DNA of 23,703 nucleotides, taken from contig DBBT01000058.1 in the NCBI GenBank assembly GCA_002292345.1, positions 31,337 through 55,039 on the forward strand. The letters run 5' to 3'. The notes beneath the pieces are model-generated. The model did not search any database and was not told the origin of the DNA. It saw only the letters and a program-made list of their open reading frames with translations. Source of the DNA: Opitutia bacterium UBA977. Lineage in GTDB: Bacteria > Verrucomicrobiota > Verrucomicrobiia > Opitutales > Coraliomargaritaceae. Below are positions 9,346-18,082 of this stretch, in pieces; the first letter of the stretch is position 1, and every line of letters begins with the position of its first letter. The translations under genes were made by a program, and so were the position numbers.

Positions 9346-9386
9346 GTAGAGTTTGGGGTGTTCAATCCCGGCATGAAGCCACTGTC

Positions 9387-10346
9387 CTAACTGTGAGCCT
9401 CCGCTGAATCGATAGGTTTGTCGCTGGGTTCATTTTCCACTGGGCCATTGAGTATAATCCAAATAAGTATCAAGCAGCTCCAGTAAGTAATGGTGCCGAC
9501 GATTTCGTGCATGAGGTGGTAGTGATCCATCATTGATGGTGCTAGCAGCACTATAATCAGAATGCGTAGTGTGTTAAATATAAAGCCGAGAGTGATGCTT
9601 GAAAGTAAATTGAGGGCGATGTCGATCGGGCCGAGTCTGCGATAAATTGCCAGTAGCACCGCGAGCAGCAAGCTGGTCAAAATGACACCAAATCCATTAC
9701 ACTCGGACGCGACATGAAACGGATGCTCATTGACCATTAGTATGAGTTGGGGCGGTGTCGAGGCGGTGCTATCCTGTACGCCGAGTTCGACGGTCTTGCC
9801 AGCAGCACTTAGTGCCATCCCACTCCATTTACCCGCAAGAGTGCGTAGCGGCCAGTCTAGCGGGGTCATTAATATACTAAGTAACATGAACGCACAGAGC
9901 GTGCCAGTCGCAGTGTAGGTAATACGGCGCAGGCCTTGGCCGAAGATGAAGAGCACTAAGGAAGCGATGCCGAAGCAATAGGCTGGGACTGCGATTAGTG
10001 AGCTGAGCAGGTAAAAAACCTCTGATGAGGGCTGGATTGTTTGGCGCGAAATAATACAGAGTGATAATAAAGCATAGGATACCAAGAGTGTGTTACGGGC
10101 GCTCTTGTTGAGGGTGAGTGGCGCTTCGACTTTGATCCGATTATAAAGAACGAGCAAAAAGATCGCCATGGCTAGCACGAGTAGGGCATTCAGAATTCGA
10201 CTTTGTTCATTCGCACTCGTGGCGACCCAGAGTGTGATTGGCAGAAATGCGATACTAAGGCATGCATACAATAAACCATTTAACCAGAATTCGGATTGCG
10301 TACGCTTTTCCTTAAGACTGGCGAAGATCTGCTGACGATTAGACAT
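9387..10346 (-). CDS. Exosortase/archaeosortase family protein
   Basis: A polytopic cysteine transpeptidase-like protein of 319 residues with about eight hydrophobic segments. The family's three invariant residues are in place: C216 in ASECNGFG, R261 in FNTLRI, and H280 in LMHEIVG. Exosortases are thought to cut and re-anchor proteins bearing a PEP-CTERM-type tail (short motif, membrane helix, basic end), usually in bacteria that also make exopolysaccharide. No protein in this window ends in such a tail, so the substrates must be elsewhere. The gene lies 200 nt downstream of dnaE on the same strand and about 11 kb from the polysaccharide export genes. I cannot assign an Xrt subtype. The ATG start has no Shine-Dalgarno. 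The charged tail after the last helix is about 20 residues long. Confidence 0.9.
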   Translation of the reverse strand: MSNRQQIFASLKEKRTQSEFWLNGLLYACLSIAFLPITLWVATSANEQSRILNALLVLAMAIFLLVLYNRIKVEAPLTLNKSARNTLLVSYALLSLCIISRQTIQPSSEVFYLLSSLIAVPAYCFGIASLVLFIFGQGLRRITYTATGTLCAFMLLSILMTPLDWPLRTLAGKWSGMALSAAGKTVELGVQDSTASTPPQLILMVNEHPFHVASECNGFGVILTSLLLAVLLAIYRRLGPIDIALNLLSSITLGFIFNTLRILIIVLLAPSMMDHYHLMHEIVGTITYWSCLILIWIILNGPVENEPSDKPIDSAEAHS

Positions 10347-10546
10347 GTATGGAGAACTTGGGCGCAGTCGTACTTAATGACAAGGCTATCAGGCTGTGGA
10401 CCTGTGTTGCGGAAATCGCATTGAGAGTCGAGGACGCATGTCTTCGAGGTCTCACCAAAGTCACTCTCGACTCGCTAGAGTACTTTATTTTACGGGCGCT
10501 TAAGCCTAGCATAACGCTGCATAAGATACAGTAAAGTGAAGTGGGC
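10347..10546. other. dnaE-exosortase intergenic region with inverted repeat
   Basis: A 200-nt gap between dnaE and the exosortase gene, both on the minus strand. It contains a perfect 8-bp inverted repeat GAGTCGAG (10425-10432) / CTCGACTC (10466-10473) with a 33-nt loop. There is no T-run, so it is not a standard terminator. A plus-strand reading frame at 10349-10534 crosses it but resembles no known protein. The region probably holds the exosortase promoter, which I could not pinpoint. Confidence 0.35.
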
Positions 10547-13500
10547 TTAGAACTTCTTTTTGCCACGTTCCCAGGGGCGCCGGTCATCGACTGGTTGCAC
10601 TGCGATCGATTGAATGCGCACTCCCGCAAGAGCGGGGTGGCGCCGTAGTTGTTTATAATTTGTGCCAGTGATCGTGAAGGTTAGAGACTGTGCGGTTTCG
10701 GTCTCGACGATTTGATTGTCGACTAGAAAGCTTAGATTCACACGGGTGGAGCCGTATTCAACATCAATCATCTCGCGGAATTTGTCGATGAAGTCAGTGG
10801 CGTTTTTCTCGTGTGGGTGCAGGATGAAGTTGATACGCTGAATGATGCGTGGGATCGATTGCTCGAGATCGAATACTTCGTGTGCGGTGAGGCTCATCTC
10901 GCCGTTACGTCGGCTAATCTGGCCGTGGATTAAAGTCAGCTTGCCGTCCTCAAGTCGCGCACCGTTTTTCTCATATGGTTCGGGAAACATGATCATCTCG
11001 TAACTTTGCGTGGCAGTTGCGAAATTAAAGACGGCCATCTGGCGACTGTCTTTGCGGGTATATTTAATTTGTAAATTACTGATGATGCCGCCGAGACGGA
11101 ACGTCGTGCGGTCATCAAAGTTAACTAGGTCTTCGGGCTTAGTGAAAGTATCAATCACGGTGTCGAGCCCTGCGTAGGCATCCATCGGGTGTCCCGAAAT
11201 ATAGAACCCAAGCAGCTCTTTCTCGTAGCGCAGCTTTTCGGTCATCGGCATCGGCGGGACGGTCTTACGCGACGGGCCACTCTTGGCCTGCGAGTCATCC
11301 GCAATACCATCGTCGCCCATCATATCGAACAGTGAGCTTTGTCCTGCTTCGCGGTCGCGGCGCGTACTTTCTGCTTCGGCCAATTCGGAGTCGAGGCAGT
11401 CGAGCAGTGTGGCGCGGTCTTCGCCGAAAGAGTCGAAGCCGCCGGTCTTGATCAGTGCTTCAATCACGCGGCGGTTCACGGCCTTGTCTGCGGAACGGAT
11501 GATGAAGTCGGTGAAGTCTTCGTAAGCGCCGTTGGCATCGCGTTCGTTGATGATGACAATCGAAGCCCCTTCGCCCACGCCCTTAATTGCTGCCATGCCG
11601 AAGCGGATACTACCCCAGTCGTCTTTGATAATAGGGGTAAAGTCGCTACCCGAGTCGTTGATGTCCGGGCTGAGTACTTGCACGTTCATCGCATGGCACT
11701 CTGCGAGAATATTCGAGATTTTATCGGAGTTACCTTGCTCCGAAGTGAGTACCGCGGCCATGAACTCGATTGGATAGTTCGCTTTAAGGTAGGCGGTGCG
11801 AAAGCTTAGCATCGCATACGCAGCAGAGTGAGATTTGTTGAAGCCGTATTGCGCAAACTTTTCCAGCAACGTGAAAATTGAAGTAGCTGTTTTAGCGTCG
11901 ATCTTGTTGGTCTTGCGTGCCCCGTCGATGAACACCTGCTTCTGCGCGTCCATCACAGACTTAATCTTCTTACCCATTGCGCGGCGAAGGATGTCCGCGC
12001 CGCCCAGCGTGTAGCCGGCAATGATCTGTGCGGCCTGCATCACTTGTTCCTGATAAACTAAGACGCCGTACGTTTCCTGTACCAAGTCTTTGAGCAGCGG
12101 ATGCGGAATCTGCACTGTGGACGGGTCCTTTTTGCCCTCAATAAATTGATCGATGAACTGCATCGGGCCTGGGCGATAGAGTGCGATCAACGCAATGATT
12201 TCTTCAAAAGAACTCAAGCCGATCTGACGGCAGAGGTTTTGCATGCCGCCGGACTCTAACTGAAAGACGGCGGTAGTGCGACCACTGTTGAGCAGGTCGA
12301 AAGTCGCTTGATCATCGAGTGGAACGTTATCAACATTAAACTCAGGACGCTGCCGTGTGTTGCGCACATTAGTCTGCGCATCATCGATTACTGTGAGAGT
12401 TTTGAGGCCCAAAAAATCCATTTTCAGTAGGCCAAGATCCTCGCTAGGGTCCTTCGGATACTGCGTAGTGAGGTCGCCTTCCTGCAGAGTCACTGGAACC
12501 AGGTTTGTGATGTCTTGGTCAGCGATGATGACGCCGCAGGCGTGCTTGCCAGTATTGCGGATCATTCCTTCGATCACGCGGCCTTGCTCAATGATAATTT
12601 TTGCGACGGGGTTGTGAGTTATCTCGGCAGCAAGCTCCGGGGACTTTTTGACTGAATCGTCGAGCGTAATGTTCAGCTCGTCGGGAATCATTTTTGCGAT
12701 CTTGTTGGCTTCGGCATATTCGAGCTCATTGACGCGGGCGAGGTCACGCACAATCATCTTTGCGCCAAACGTGCCGAAAGTGATAATGTTTGCGACGCGG
12801 TCTTTTCCGTATTTTTCGCGTACATAGTTCACCACTTGGTCGCGGCGGCGCATGCAGAAGTCGACATCGAAATCGGGCGGCGATACACGCTCTAAGTTAA
12901 GCATACGCTCAAACAAAAGACCGAAGCTGAGCGGGTCGATATCAGTAATCTTAAGCACGTAGGCAACAATACAGCCTGCACCCGATCCACGACCTGGGCC
13001 CACTGGAATATCTTGTTTGCGCGCCCAGTCAATGAAGTCCCAGACAATCAGGAAGTAGTCGACGAAGCCCGTGCCGGTGATGATCGCTAGCTCGTACTCG
13101 AGTTGTTCGCAGTAGCGCTTGTCGCCGGCCGAAACATTCTCCCAGTCGGCGCGGCAGGCGTCGTAGTCGGTGCCGTAACGTTCCTTGAGTCCTTCTTTGC
13201 AGAGCTCAAATAGGTAGAGTCCATTGGTCTTGTGCTTGATGCGCTCGGCGTCACTTAGAGTGATTGGTTCCTGCCCATCACGGATGAGAATAGTGTTTTT
13301 TTGCACCTCATAGATGTGCAGCACGCGATCAAAGTTTTCGTGGTCATCGCCAGAGTTAATCTCGATCGGCCGCTCGTAAATAGGATAATGGTCTTCGCCA
13401 AAGGGCAACTTAACCTCGCACATCTCGGCAACAGCGGAGGTGTTAGTGATCGACTCAGGGATCTCTTTGAAGGCGAGCTCCATCTCCTCGCGTGATTTAA

Positions 13501-14251
13501 GATAAAATTGGTGCGAGTCATAACGCATGCGCTTCTGGTCCTTAATCTTTGCACCAGTTTGTATGCAGAGCAGTGCGTCGTGCGGCTCCCAGTCGGTGCT
13601 GTTGACGTAGTGTACGTCATTGGTGGCGACGACCTTGAGGTCAAATTCTTCGGCGATCTTTAACAAGCCAGGGATGATTCGGCGCTGCTCTTCAATGCCG
13701 TGATCCATGATCTCGATAATGAAGAATTCCTTGCCAAAGATATCTACAAACTGTGCGGCGGCATCGCGCGCGTTGTCGTATTCGTCCTTCAGTAGGAACT
13801 GCGGGATGACCCCCGCTAAGCAACCCGAAAACCCGATCAGCCCTTCGCTGTGTTGGGCGAGGGTCTTCATGTCTGTGCGCGGGTTGCGGTAGAAGCCTTC
13901 GGTGTGCGCTTGTGAGACGATTTTGCAAAGATTCTGATAGCCAACGAAATTACGCGCGAGCAGGCCCATGTGATGGGATTTCTGCTTGGCGCGCAGTTCG
14001 TTGACTGTGGCTAGCTCTTGCTCGTAAATGAGATATACTTCGCAACCGAGTAGAGACTTGATGCCGTGCTTCTCCGCTTGCTTGAAAAAGCTGGTCAGCC
14101 CGTAGAGCACGCCGTGGTCGGTAATCGACAGCGCCTTCATCCCCAGTTCCGCCGCACGTGAGCAGAGCTTATCCGTACGCGAGCAACCATCCAACAGACT
14201 GTGGTCAGTGTGGACGTGGAGATGGACGAATTCGCGGTCTTTTTCGGACAT
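10547..14251 (-). CDS. dnaE: DNA polymerase III subunit alpha
   Basis: The replicative polymerase, 1234 residues against 1160 in E. coli. Order: an N-terminal PHP domain (about 8-290; HLHVHT at 10-15, ITDHG at 43-47, [19 protein letters not shown]); palm with [10 protein letters not shown] and the catalytic aspartates in PPDFDVDFC (about 456-464); fingers with the [20 protein letters not shown] stretch; a thumb and duplicated helix-hairpin-helix region; a C-terminal OB fold (about 1035-1110, starting [15 protein letters not shown]) and a tau/epsilon-proximal tail ending in a basic KKKF. Unlike E. coli DnaE, all PHP metal ligands seem present. It is a DnaE1-type enzyme, not PolC, since it lacks an inserted exonuclease. 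The ATG has no Shine-Dalgarno. It is divergent from the DUF2071 gene over 134 nt. Confidence 0.98.
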   Translation of the reverse strand: MSEKDREFVHLHVHTDHSLLDGCSRTDKLCSRAAELGMKALSITDHGVLYGLTSFFKQAEKHGIKSLLGCEVYLIYEQELATVNELRAKQKSHHMGLLARNFVGYQNLCKIVSQAHTEGFYRNPRTDMKTLAQHSEGLIGFSGCLAGVIPQFLLKDEYDNARDAAAQFVDIFGKEFFIIEIMDHGIEEQRRIIPGLLKIAEEFDLKVVATNDVHYVNSTDWEPHDALLCIQTGAKIKDQKRMRYDSHQFYLKSREEMELAFKEIPESITNTSAVAEMCEVKLPFGEDHYPIYERPIEINSGDDHENFDRVLHIYEVQKNTILIRDGQEPITLSDAERIKHKTNGLYLFELCKEGLKERYGTDYDACRADWENVSAGDKRYCEQLEYELAIITGTGFVDYFLIVWDFIDWARKQDIPVGPGRGSGAGCIVAYVLKITDIDPLSFGLLFERMLNLERVSPPDFDVDFCMRRRDQVVNYVREKYGKDRVANIITFGTFGAKMIVRDLARVNELEYAEANKIAKMIPDELNITLDDSVKKSPELAAEITHNPVAKIIIEQGRVIEGMIRNTGKHACGVIIADQDITNLVPVTLQEGDLTTQYPKDPSEDLGLLKMDFLGLKTLTVIDDAQTNVRNTRQRPEFNVDNVPLDDQATFDLLNSGRTTAVFQLESGGMQNLCRQIGLSSFEEIIALIALYRPGPMQFIDQFIEGKKDPSTVQIPHPLLKDLVQETYGVLVYQEQVMQAAQIIAGYTLGGADILRRAMGKKIKSVMDAQKQVFIDGARKTNKIDAKTATSIFTLLEKFAQYGFNKSHSAAYAMLSFRTAYLKANYPIEFMAAVLTSEQGNSDKISNILAECHAMNVQVLSPDINDSGSDFTPIIKDDWGSIRFGMAAIKGVGEGASIVIINERDANGAYEDFTDFIIRSADKAVNRRVIEALIKTGGFDSFGEDRATLLDCLDSELAEAESTRRDREAGQSSLFDMMGDDGIADDSQAKSGPSRKTVPPMPMTEKLRYEKELLGFYISGHPMDAYAGLDTVIDTFTKPEDLVNFDDRTTFRLGGIISNLQIKYTRKDSRQMAVFNFATATQSYEMIMFPEPYEKNGARLEDGKLTLIHGQISRRNGEMSLTAHEVFDLEQSIPRIIQRINFILHPHEKNATDFIDKFREMIDVEYGSTRVNLSFLVDNQIVETETAQSLTFTITGTNYKQLRRHPALAGVRIQSIAVQPVDDRRPWERGKKKF

Positions 14252-14278
14252 GAAGCCGTGATACTGGCAACCTCCCGC

Positions 14279-14317
14279 CGACTGTAAAAGTTAAAACGGA
14301 GAACTTATTCACAGTCG
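14279..14317. promoter_or_regulatory. Nested dyad with DnaA-box-like 9-mer upstream of dnaE
   Basis: Outer arms CGACTGT (14279-14285) and ACAGTCG (14311-14317) are a perfect 7-bp inverted repeat, and inner arms AAGTT (14288-14292) and AACTT (14302-14306) nest inside. The right side contains TTATTCACA (14305-14313), which fits the bacterial DnaA-box consensus TTATNCACA. It lies 28-66 nt upstream of the dnaE start. A regulatory role is inferred from the position and symmetry only. Confidence 0.3.
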
Positions 14318-14385
14318 TGGTGTGTGGACGCGTTTAGATTTTTATTTCGATTAAAGTTGTAATGAATTCGGGTCTAAACTGATGC

Positions 14386-15075
14386 ATGAGATCTATGAAG
14401 TCTTCTAATCAGATTCAATCGAATCGGTGGGTGATCGCGCAGCGTTGGTCACATGTGCAGTTCCTGAGTTTTCGCTGCGATTTTGACGCGATTAGCGAAC
14501 AGCTTCCCTCCGGTCTGGATTTGGATCTGTTCGATGGCTCTGCATGGTTGAGTATCGTGCCATTTTACATGTCGCACATTCGCTTCCGAGTAACGCCTGC
14601 ACTGCCTTTTATTTCGCTGTGGGAGCTGAATTTACGCACTTATGTGACTTATCGAGGGCGGCCTGGTGTGCTTTTTTTGACCTTAGATACTGACAATCGC
14701 TTAGGGCAGTGGATTGCCACGCGCGTCTTTCATTTGCCGTATCGAGTGCGAAAGATGAAGGGAGGCGTACAGGCTGGGCGCTATTCGTTTACTGCGCCCG
14801 ATTCATTCTCGATGGAGTCCGAAGTTGGCCCATCGATCGCGGCGGATGCATTGGATCGCTGGTTGGTGGAGCGCTATCATTTATATACGTCGGACGGCAC
14901 GTCGCTGTATCGCGGCGATGTGGCCCATGAGCCCTGGCGGTTGAAACAAGTCGCTAACCTGCGCTGGGAGGACCGATTGTCGCCTCAGTTTGGCTTCGAT
15001 CCAGCGAACAATCTGCGCGCACGCTATGCGGAGCCGGTCGATGTACGTTTTAAACCTTTTGTGAAACTATCATAG
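14386..15075 (+). CDS. DUF2071 domain-containing protein (YqjF-like)
   Basis: A 229-residue soluble protein without signal peptide or membrane helices. It has the DUF2071 layout: an opening QRWSHVQFLSFRCD where the family reads W.d.lf.hw.v, then LPSGLDLDLFDGSAWLSIVPF, an ELNLRTYVTYRGRPGVLFLTLD stretch, the PYRVRKMKGG region, and a C-terminal WRLKQV element. Members are widespread and have no established function; an acetoacetate decarboxylase-like fold has been suggested. Two in-frame starts exist, ATG at 14386 and at 14395; neither has a Shine-Dalgarno, so the first is given. It is divergent from dnaE and is followed by a 32-codon frame of doubtful reality. Confidence 0.85.
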   Translation: MRSMKSSNQIQSNRWVIAQRWSHVQFLSFRCDFDAISEQLPSGLDLDLFDGSAWLSIVPFYMSHIRFRVTPALPFISLWELNLRTYVTYRGRPGVLFLTLDTDNRLGQWIATRVFHLPYRVRKMKGGVQAGRYSFTAPDSFSMESEVGPSIAADALDRWLVERYHLYTSDGTSLYRGDVAHEPWRLKQVANLRWEDRLSPQFGFDPANNLRARYAEPVDVRFKPFVKLS

Positions 15076-15080
15076 CATCA

Positions 15081-15179
15081 ATGATGAATCGAGACCAAGT
15101 AAAGGCGCTGCAAGATGGTCGTATTAATGGAAAGCTGATGTTTAGCCTGATCTATCTCGGTGATGAACAGTCGTTTTAA
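15081..15179 (+). CDS. Doubtful 32-residue small ORF
   Basis: Begins with two ATG codons 5 nt after the DUF2071 stop and ends in TAA. The product has no membrane helix or recognisable motif; it begins MMNRDQVKAL and ends GDEQSF. The mixture of charged and hydrophobic residues looks protein-like, and the spacing would allow translation from the DUF2071 message. It is short enough to arise by chance, and no Shine-Dalgarno is present. Confidence 0.2.
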   Translation: MMNRDQVKALQDGRINGKLMFSLIYLGDEQSF

Positions 15180-15249
15180 AGTCTGAGTGGGTCTTTTATA
15201 GACTGTGCCAGAGTGATGCCGTCTTTAGCACTCGAGCGCCGAGCGTAAT

Positions 15250-15969
15250 TTAGCGCTGATTGATCCATGTCGCACTTTCAAATCGTTCGCGTTCTTGCTG
15301 AATGCGGCGACTGTCGAACAGCGTGCGAAGATCTGCAACTGTATCGATTGGAATAGCGAGTTTGTTGGCTAGGGCTTGTTGAAAGGCCTCGGCGAAAGTT
15401 TGATAATCGAAGTCGTCGGGCAGTGCGTCGCGGGCGATTGAGCCTTGGACGAGAAGGCCTTCGCGAGTACGTTTCATCGCGGCGCCAGCAATTTTTGTGC
15501 CGTTGAGGTGGATCACGTCGTTGGCTGTGGGTTGAACAAAGCACTGCTCGGGACCCGTGAGTTCTTTGGCTGGTAGTTTGTCGCAGGCGCGTGGGCAAGG
15601 TGCGAGTTGGCTTTGTATGGACTGGCGTTCGAGAGCGGACTGGATGCACCGGTGGATGGTGGCGTAGAACTCGGTGGCGGGTTGATGAGCCGGGGGTAGA
15701 TCGATTTGCAGCGCGAGCGCGTAAGTCCAATCGTTGCGGTGATCGACGATGCCTCCGCCAGTGAGTCGGCGACACCGGTGTAGCTCCTCGGAGAAGGTCG
15801 CATTAATTTCTGAGATTCGCTGGGTGTAGCCGAAGGTGATCGCGGGCTCGGTCCATCCGTAGTGGCGAAAGGCGGCGATACCTTTGGGCAGGGTGTAGAG
15901 CAGGGCCGCGTCGAGAGCCATATTTGTGGCGGCGTCGCCAAAGGCGTTGGGTAGAATGATGAGCGGCAC
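15250..15969 (-). CDS. Lipoate-protein ligase / octanoyltransferase family protein (BPL_LplA_LipB fold)
   Basis: Attaches lipoyl or octanoyl groups to carrier domains of 2-oxoacid dehydrogenases or GcvH. The 239 residues cover the single catalytic domain: RRLTGGGIVDH (67-77) binds the acyl-adenylate region and the conserved lysine is K159 in GTKIAGAAMKR, followed by LLVQGSI. The C-terminal accessory domain of E. coli LplA is absent. A cysteine, C143 in QCF, sits 16 residues before the lysine, about where LipM-type octanoyltransferases have their acyl-carrying cysteine, so a LipM-like transferase is at least as likely as an ATP-dependent ligase. The start is GTG, 14 nt beyond the stop of the RmlD-like gene on the same strand; the next methionine (17) would cut into the conserved N-terminus. 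The two genes are probably co-transcribed, without an obvious shared pathway. Confidence 0.82.
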   Translation of the reverse strand: MPLIILPNAFGDAATNMALDAALLYTLPKGIAAFRHYGWTEPAITFGYTQRISEINATFSEELHRCRRLTGGGIVDHRNDWTYALALQIDLPPAHQPATEFYATIHRCIQSALERQSIQSQLAPCPRACDKLPAKELTGPEQCFVQPTANDVIHLNGTKIAGAAMKRTREGLLVQGSIARDALPDDFDYQTFAEAFQQALANKLAIPIDTVADLRTLFDSRRIQQERERFESATWINQR

Positions 15970-15983
15970 GGCGATCGGGGCTT

Positions 15984-16898
15984 CTAGTGGTCGGATGCAC
16001 GCAGCGGTTCGACGCTGGTGAGCTCGTCGAGTTGCTCTTCGAAAGTCGCAGGCTTTGTTTTGAGTTTACTGACGATCGGATGAAGGTTGAAGGTAAGATT
16101 ACTCGGTCGGTTGGCAAACTCGGGGTCGTCATCTTTACAGGCGGATTGTACGCTGTTGAGCGGTAGGCCGAAATGCTTAAGTATCCTTTGGCCCATTTCG
16201 AAGCGGCTCATTGTTTCCGCGCCCGCCCAGTGGAAAATCCCGTGTAGGTCGCGGCGCTCGGTGAGTTCGAGGAGTACTTCGGCGACATTCGAGGCGGAGC
16301 ACGGTTGCCGGATTTCGTCGCAAAAGAGTTTGGGTGTTTCACCACGTGCGATCGCGGCGAGGAGCCTTTCGTGGGCGCTGCGTTGGCTGTGGATGCTGTT
16401 GCCCATGAGAATGGGAATGCGTAGCACGACGGGGTCTTCGGCGTTGTGCTTTAGTACTTCGCGCTCGGCCATTAGCTTAGTTTGCCCGTAGAGACTGGTT
16501 GGGAAGGGCATGTCGGTGGAGCGGTAGGGTTCGGCGGAGTGCCCATCGAATACCATATCGGTCGATATGTGTAATAGGCGTGCGCCGAGGTGGGTCGATA
16601 GCTGTGAGAGGTGGCGAGGTAGGGCGACGTTGATCTTCTCGGCGAGTATGGCGTCGGCATCAACATCAGTGGGCGAAGAGATTGCAGCACAGTTGACGAT
16701 GCAATCAGGCCAAAGTTCCAGTGCGAGTGCGGTGATTTTATCGAGTGCTTGTGCGTCGAGTTGGATGCTTTGCTCGATCCCGCGCACGATAGGCTCTGTG
16801 GTATTATAAAGTGCGATGACTTTATGCCCGCGACGGATGGCGGCTTCGGCGTAGGCATTTCCGAGCAGGCCCGAGGCTCCAGTAAGTAGAATTTTCAT
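15984..16898 (-). CDS. RmlD-like sugar-nucleotide reductase (extended SDR)
   Basis: A cytoplasmic NAD(P)-dependent Rossmann enzyme resembling dTDP-4-dehydrorhamnose reductase, which makes dTDP-L-rhamnose for surface polysaccharides. Counting from the ATG at 16898 (304 residues): dinucleotide-binding TGASGLLG (6-13), the RmlD-like STDMVFDG (112-119), and the catalytic YGQTK with Y137 and K141. A longer frame opens at 16940, but its extra 14 residues precede the canonical MKILLTGASG start and look spurious. No rmlA, rmlB or rmlC lies in this window, so a different sugar substrate, or a methionine adenosyltransferase beta-like or other SDR role, is possible. It is divergent from hisC with only 68 nt between starts, and leads the minus-strand pair with the lipoylation gene. 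Confidence 0.82.
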   Translation of the reverse strand: MKILLTGASGLLGNAYAEAAIRRGHKVIALYNTTEPIVRGIEQSIQLDAQALDKITALALELWPDCIVNCAAISSPTDVDADAILAEKINVALPRHLSQLSTHLGARLLHISTDMVFDGHSAEPYRSTDMPFPTSLYGQTKLMAEREVLKHNAEDPVVLRIPILMGNSIHSQRSAHERLLAAIARGETPKLFCDEIRQPCSASNVAEVLLELTERRDLHGIFHWAGAETMSRFEMGQRILKHFGLPLNSVQSACKDDDPEFANRPSNLTFNLHPIVSKLKTKPATFEEQLDELTSVEPLRASDH

Positions 16899-16966
16899 AA
16901 GTATCGGTAGCTGGTTTTTGTTGCAATCGGTCTTTGGCAAGGCAAGTTTAAAGCCTAATTATATCA

Positions 16967-18082
16967 ATGAAATACGCTGAACTCGCGAATGCCGGTGTGC
17001 ATCAACAACCGGTCTATGAGCCCGGAAAACCAATCGAAGCGGTCGCTCGTGAATACGGGCTCGACCCTGCAAATATTGCAAAGCTGGCCTCGAATGAGAA
17101 TCCGTTTGGTCCTTCGCCGAAGGCAATCGCGGCCGGAGCGGAGGCGATGAAGTACGCGCACCTGTATCCGGATGGAGGATGCCAAGTTTTGAGGCAAAAG
17201 ATCGCGACGCACCGTGGCGTCTCGGCTGAGTCGATTTTAGTCGGCAATGGCTCAAATGAAATTATCGAGTTACTTGGGCATGCATTCTTGCGCCCAGGAC
17301 TGGAAGTTGTGATGGGAGCGCAGGCTTTTATCGTCTATAAGTTGGTTGCAAAGTTGTTTGGTGCGACGCCTGTTGAAGTGCCGATGGCTGACTTTGGCCA
17401 TGACCTAGATGCAATGTTGGGCGCAGTGACCGAGCGCACGCGCCTGTTGTTTGTAGCGAGCCCTAACAATCCGACGGGAGTGGCGAATACGGAGGTGGGG
17501 TTGCTGAAGTTGCTGCAAGGATTACCAGAGCATGTAATTCTTTGTCTGGACGAGGCATATGCGGAGTATTTGGAGCAGTCGCCAGATTTGTCTGCTGCGA
17601 TTCACGCGGGCCGAAAAGTGGTGTGCTTACGGACCTTTTCCAAGATTTATGGGCTCGGTGGGCTGCGTGTTGGCTACGCATATGGTGCGCCTGAATTGAT
17701 CGCGCTGCTGCATCGAGTGCGCCAGCCGTTTAACGTCAATGCGGCGGCGCAGGCGGCGGCGACCGCGGCACTAGATGATTTGGAATTTGTTGCAATGTGC
17801 CGAACCGAGAATGAAGTGGGGCGACAGGTGCTCTGCGAGGGGCTAACAGCGCTTGGCTTTAAGACGGTTGGCGGCGCTGCGAATTTTGTGCTGAGCCGGG
17901 TCGGCAGCAGCGCGGAGGTATTTGAAGCGTTGCAGCGCCGCGGTTTGATTGTGCGTCCTTTGGCGCCTTATGGAATGCCTGAATATGTGCGCATTACGAT
18001 TGGTCGCTCAGAGGAGAATGAACGGTTACTGAGTGTGTTGCGTGAGTTACTTAAAAGTGGTGAGATCACAAGCGTCCGATGA
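16967..18082 (+). CDS. hisC: Histidinol-phosphate aminotransferase
   Basis: A PLP enzyme of fold type I that converts imidazole-acetol phosphate and glutamate to histidinol phosphate in histidine synthesis; cytoplasmic. The 371 residues carry the family markers in order: KLASNENPFGPSPKA (39-53), YPDGG, LVGNGSNEII (91-100), ASPNNPTG (N168), LDEAYAEY (D195, Y198), and TFSKIYGLGGLRVGY with the PLP lysine K226 and R234. A C-terminal RITIGRSEEN matches the usual substrate-side arginine. Other his genes are not nearby, so it is not in a his operon here, and an aromatic aminotransferase activity, known in some HisC homologues, cannot be excluded. Its TGA overlaps the next gene's ATG by 4 nt. No Shine-Dalgarno before the start. 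Confidence 0.93.
   Translation: MKYAELANAGVHQQPVYEPGKPIEAVAREYGLDPANIAKLASNENPFGPSPKAIAAGAEAMKYAHLYPDGGCQVLRQKIATHRGVSAESILVGNGSNEIIELLGHAFLRPGLEVVMGAQAFIVYKLVAKLFGATPVEVPMADFGHDLDAMLGAVTERTRLLFVASPNNPTGVANTEVGLLKLLQGLPEHVILCLDEAYAEYLEQSPDLSAAIHAGRKVVCLRTFSKIYGLGGLRVGYAYGAPELIALLHRVRQPFNVNAAAQAAATAALDDLEFVAMCRTENEVGRQVLCEGLTALGFKTVGGAANFVLSRVGSSAEVFEALQRRGLIVRPLAPYGMPEYVRITIGRSEENERLLSVLRELLKSGEITSVR

Noticed and set aside
10349..10534. 61-codon plus-strand frame between dnaE and the exosortase gene
   Set aside because: No recognisable motif or ribosome-binding site, and it spans an inverted repeat in what should be the promoter region of the minus-strand exosortase gene.
15180..15204. AGTCT / AGACT hairpin after the DUF2071 gene as a terminator
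   Set aside because: Only five base pairs with a 15-nt loop and no T-run following.
15278..16132. Long overlapping minus-strand frames in the lipoylation and RmlD-like genes
   Set aside because: They are Arg/Ser/Pro/Thr-rich shifted readings of genes with intact catalytic motifs in the chosen frame.
16899..16940. Upstream start adding 14 residues to the RmlD-like reductase
   Set aside because: The extra residues precede the standard MKILLTGASG beginning and would push the start into the hisC promoter region.
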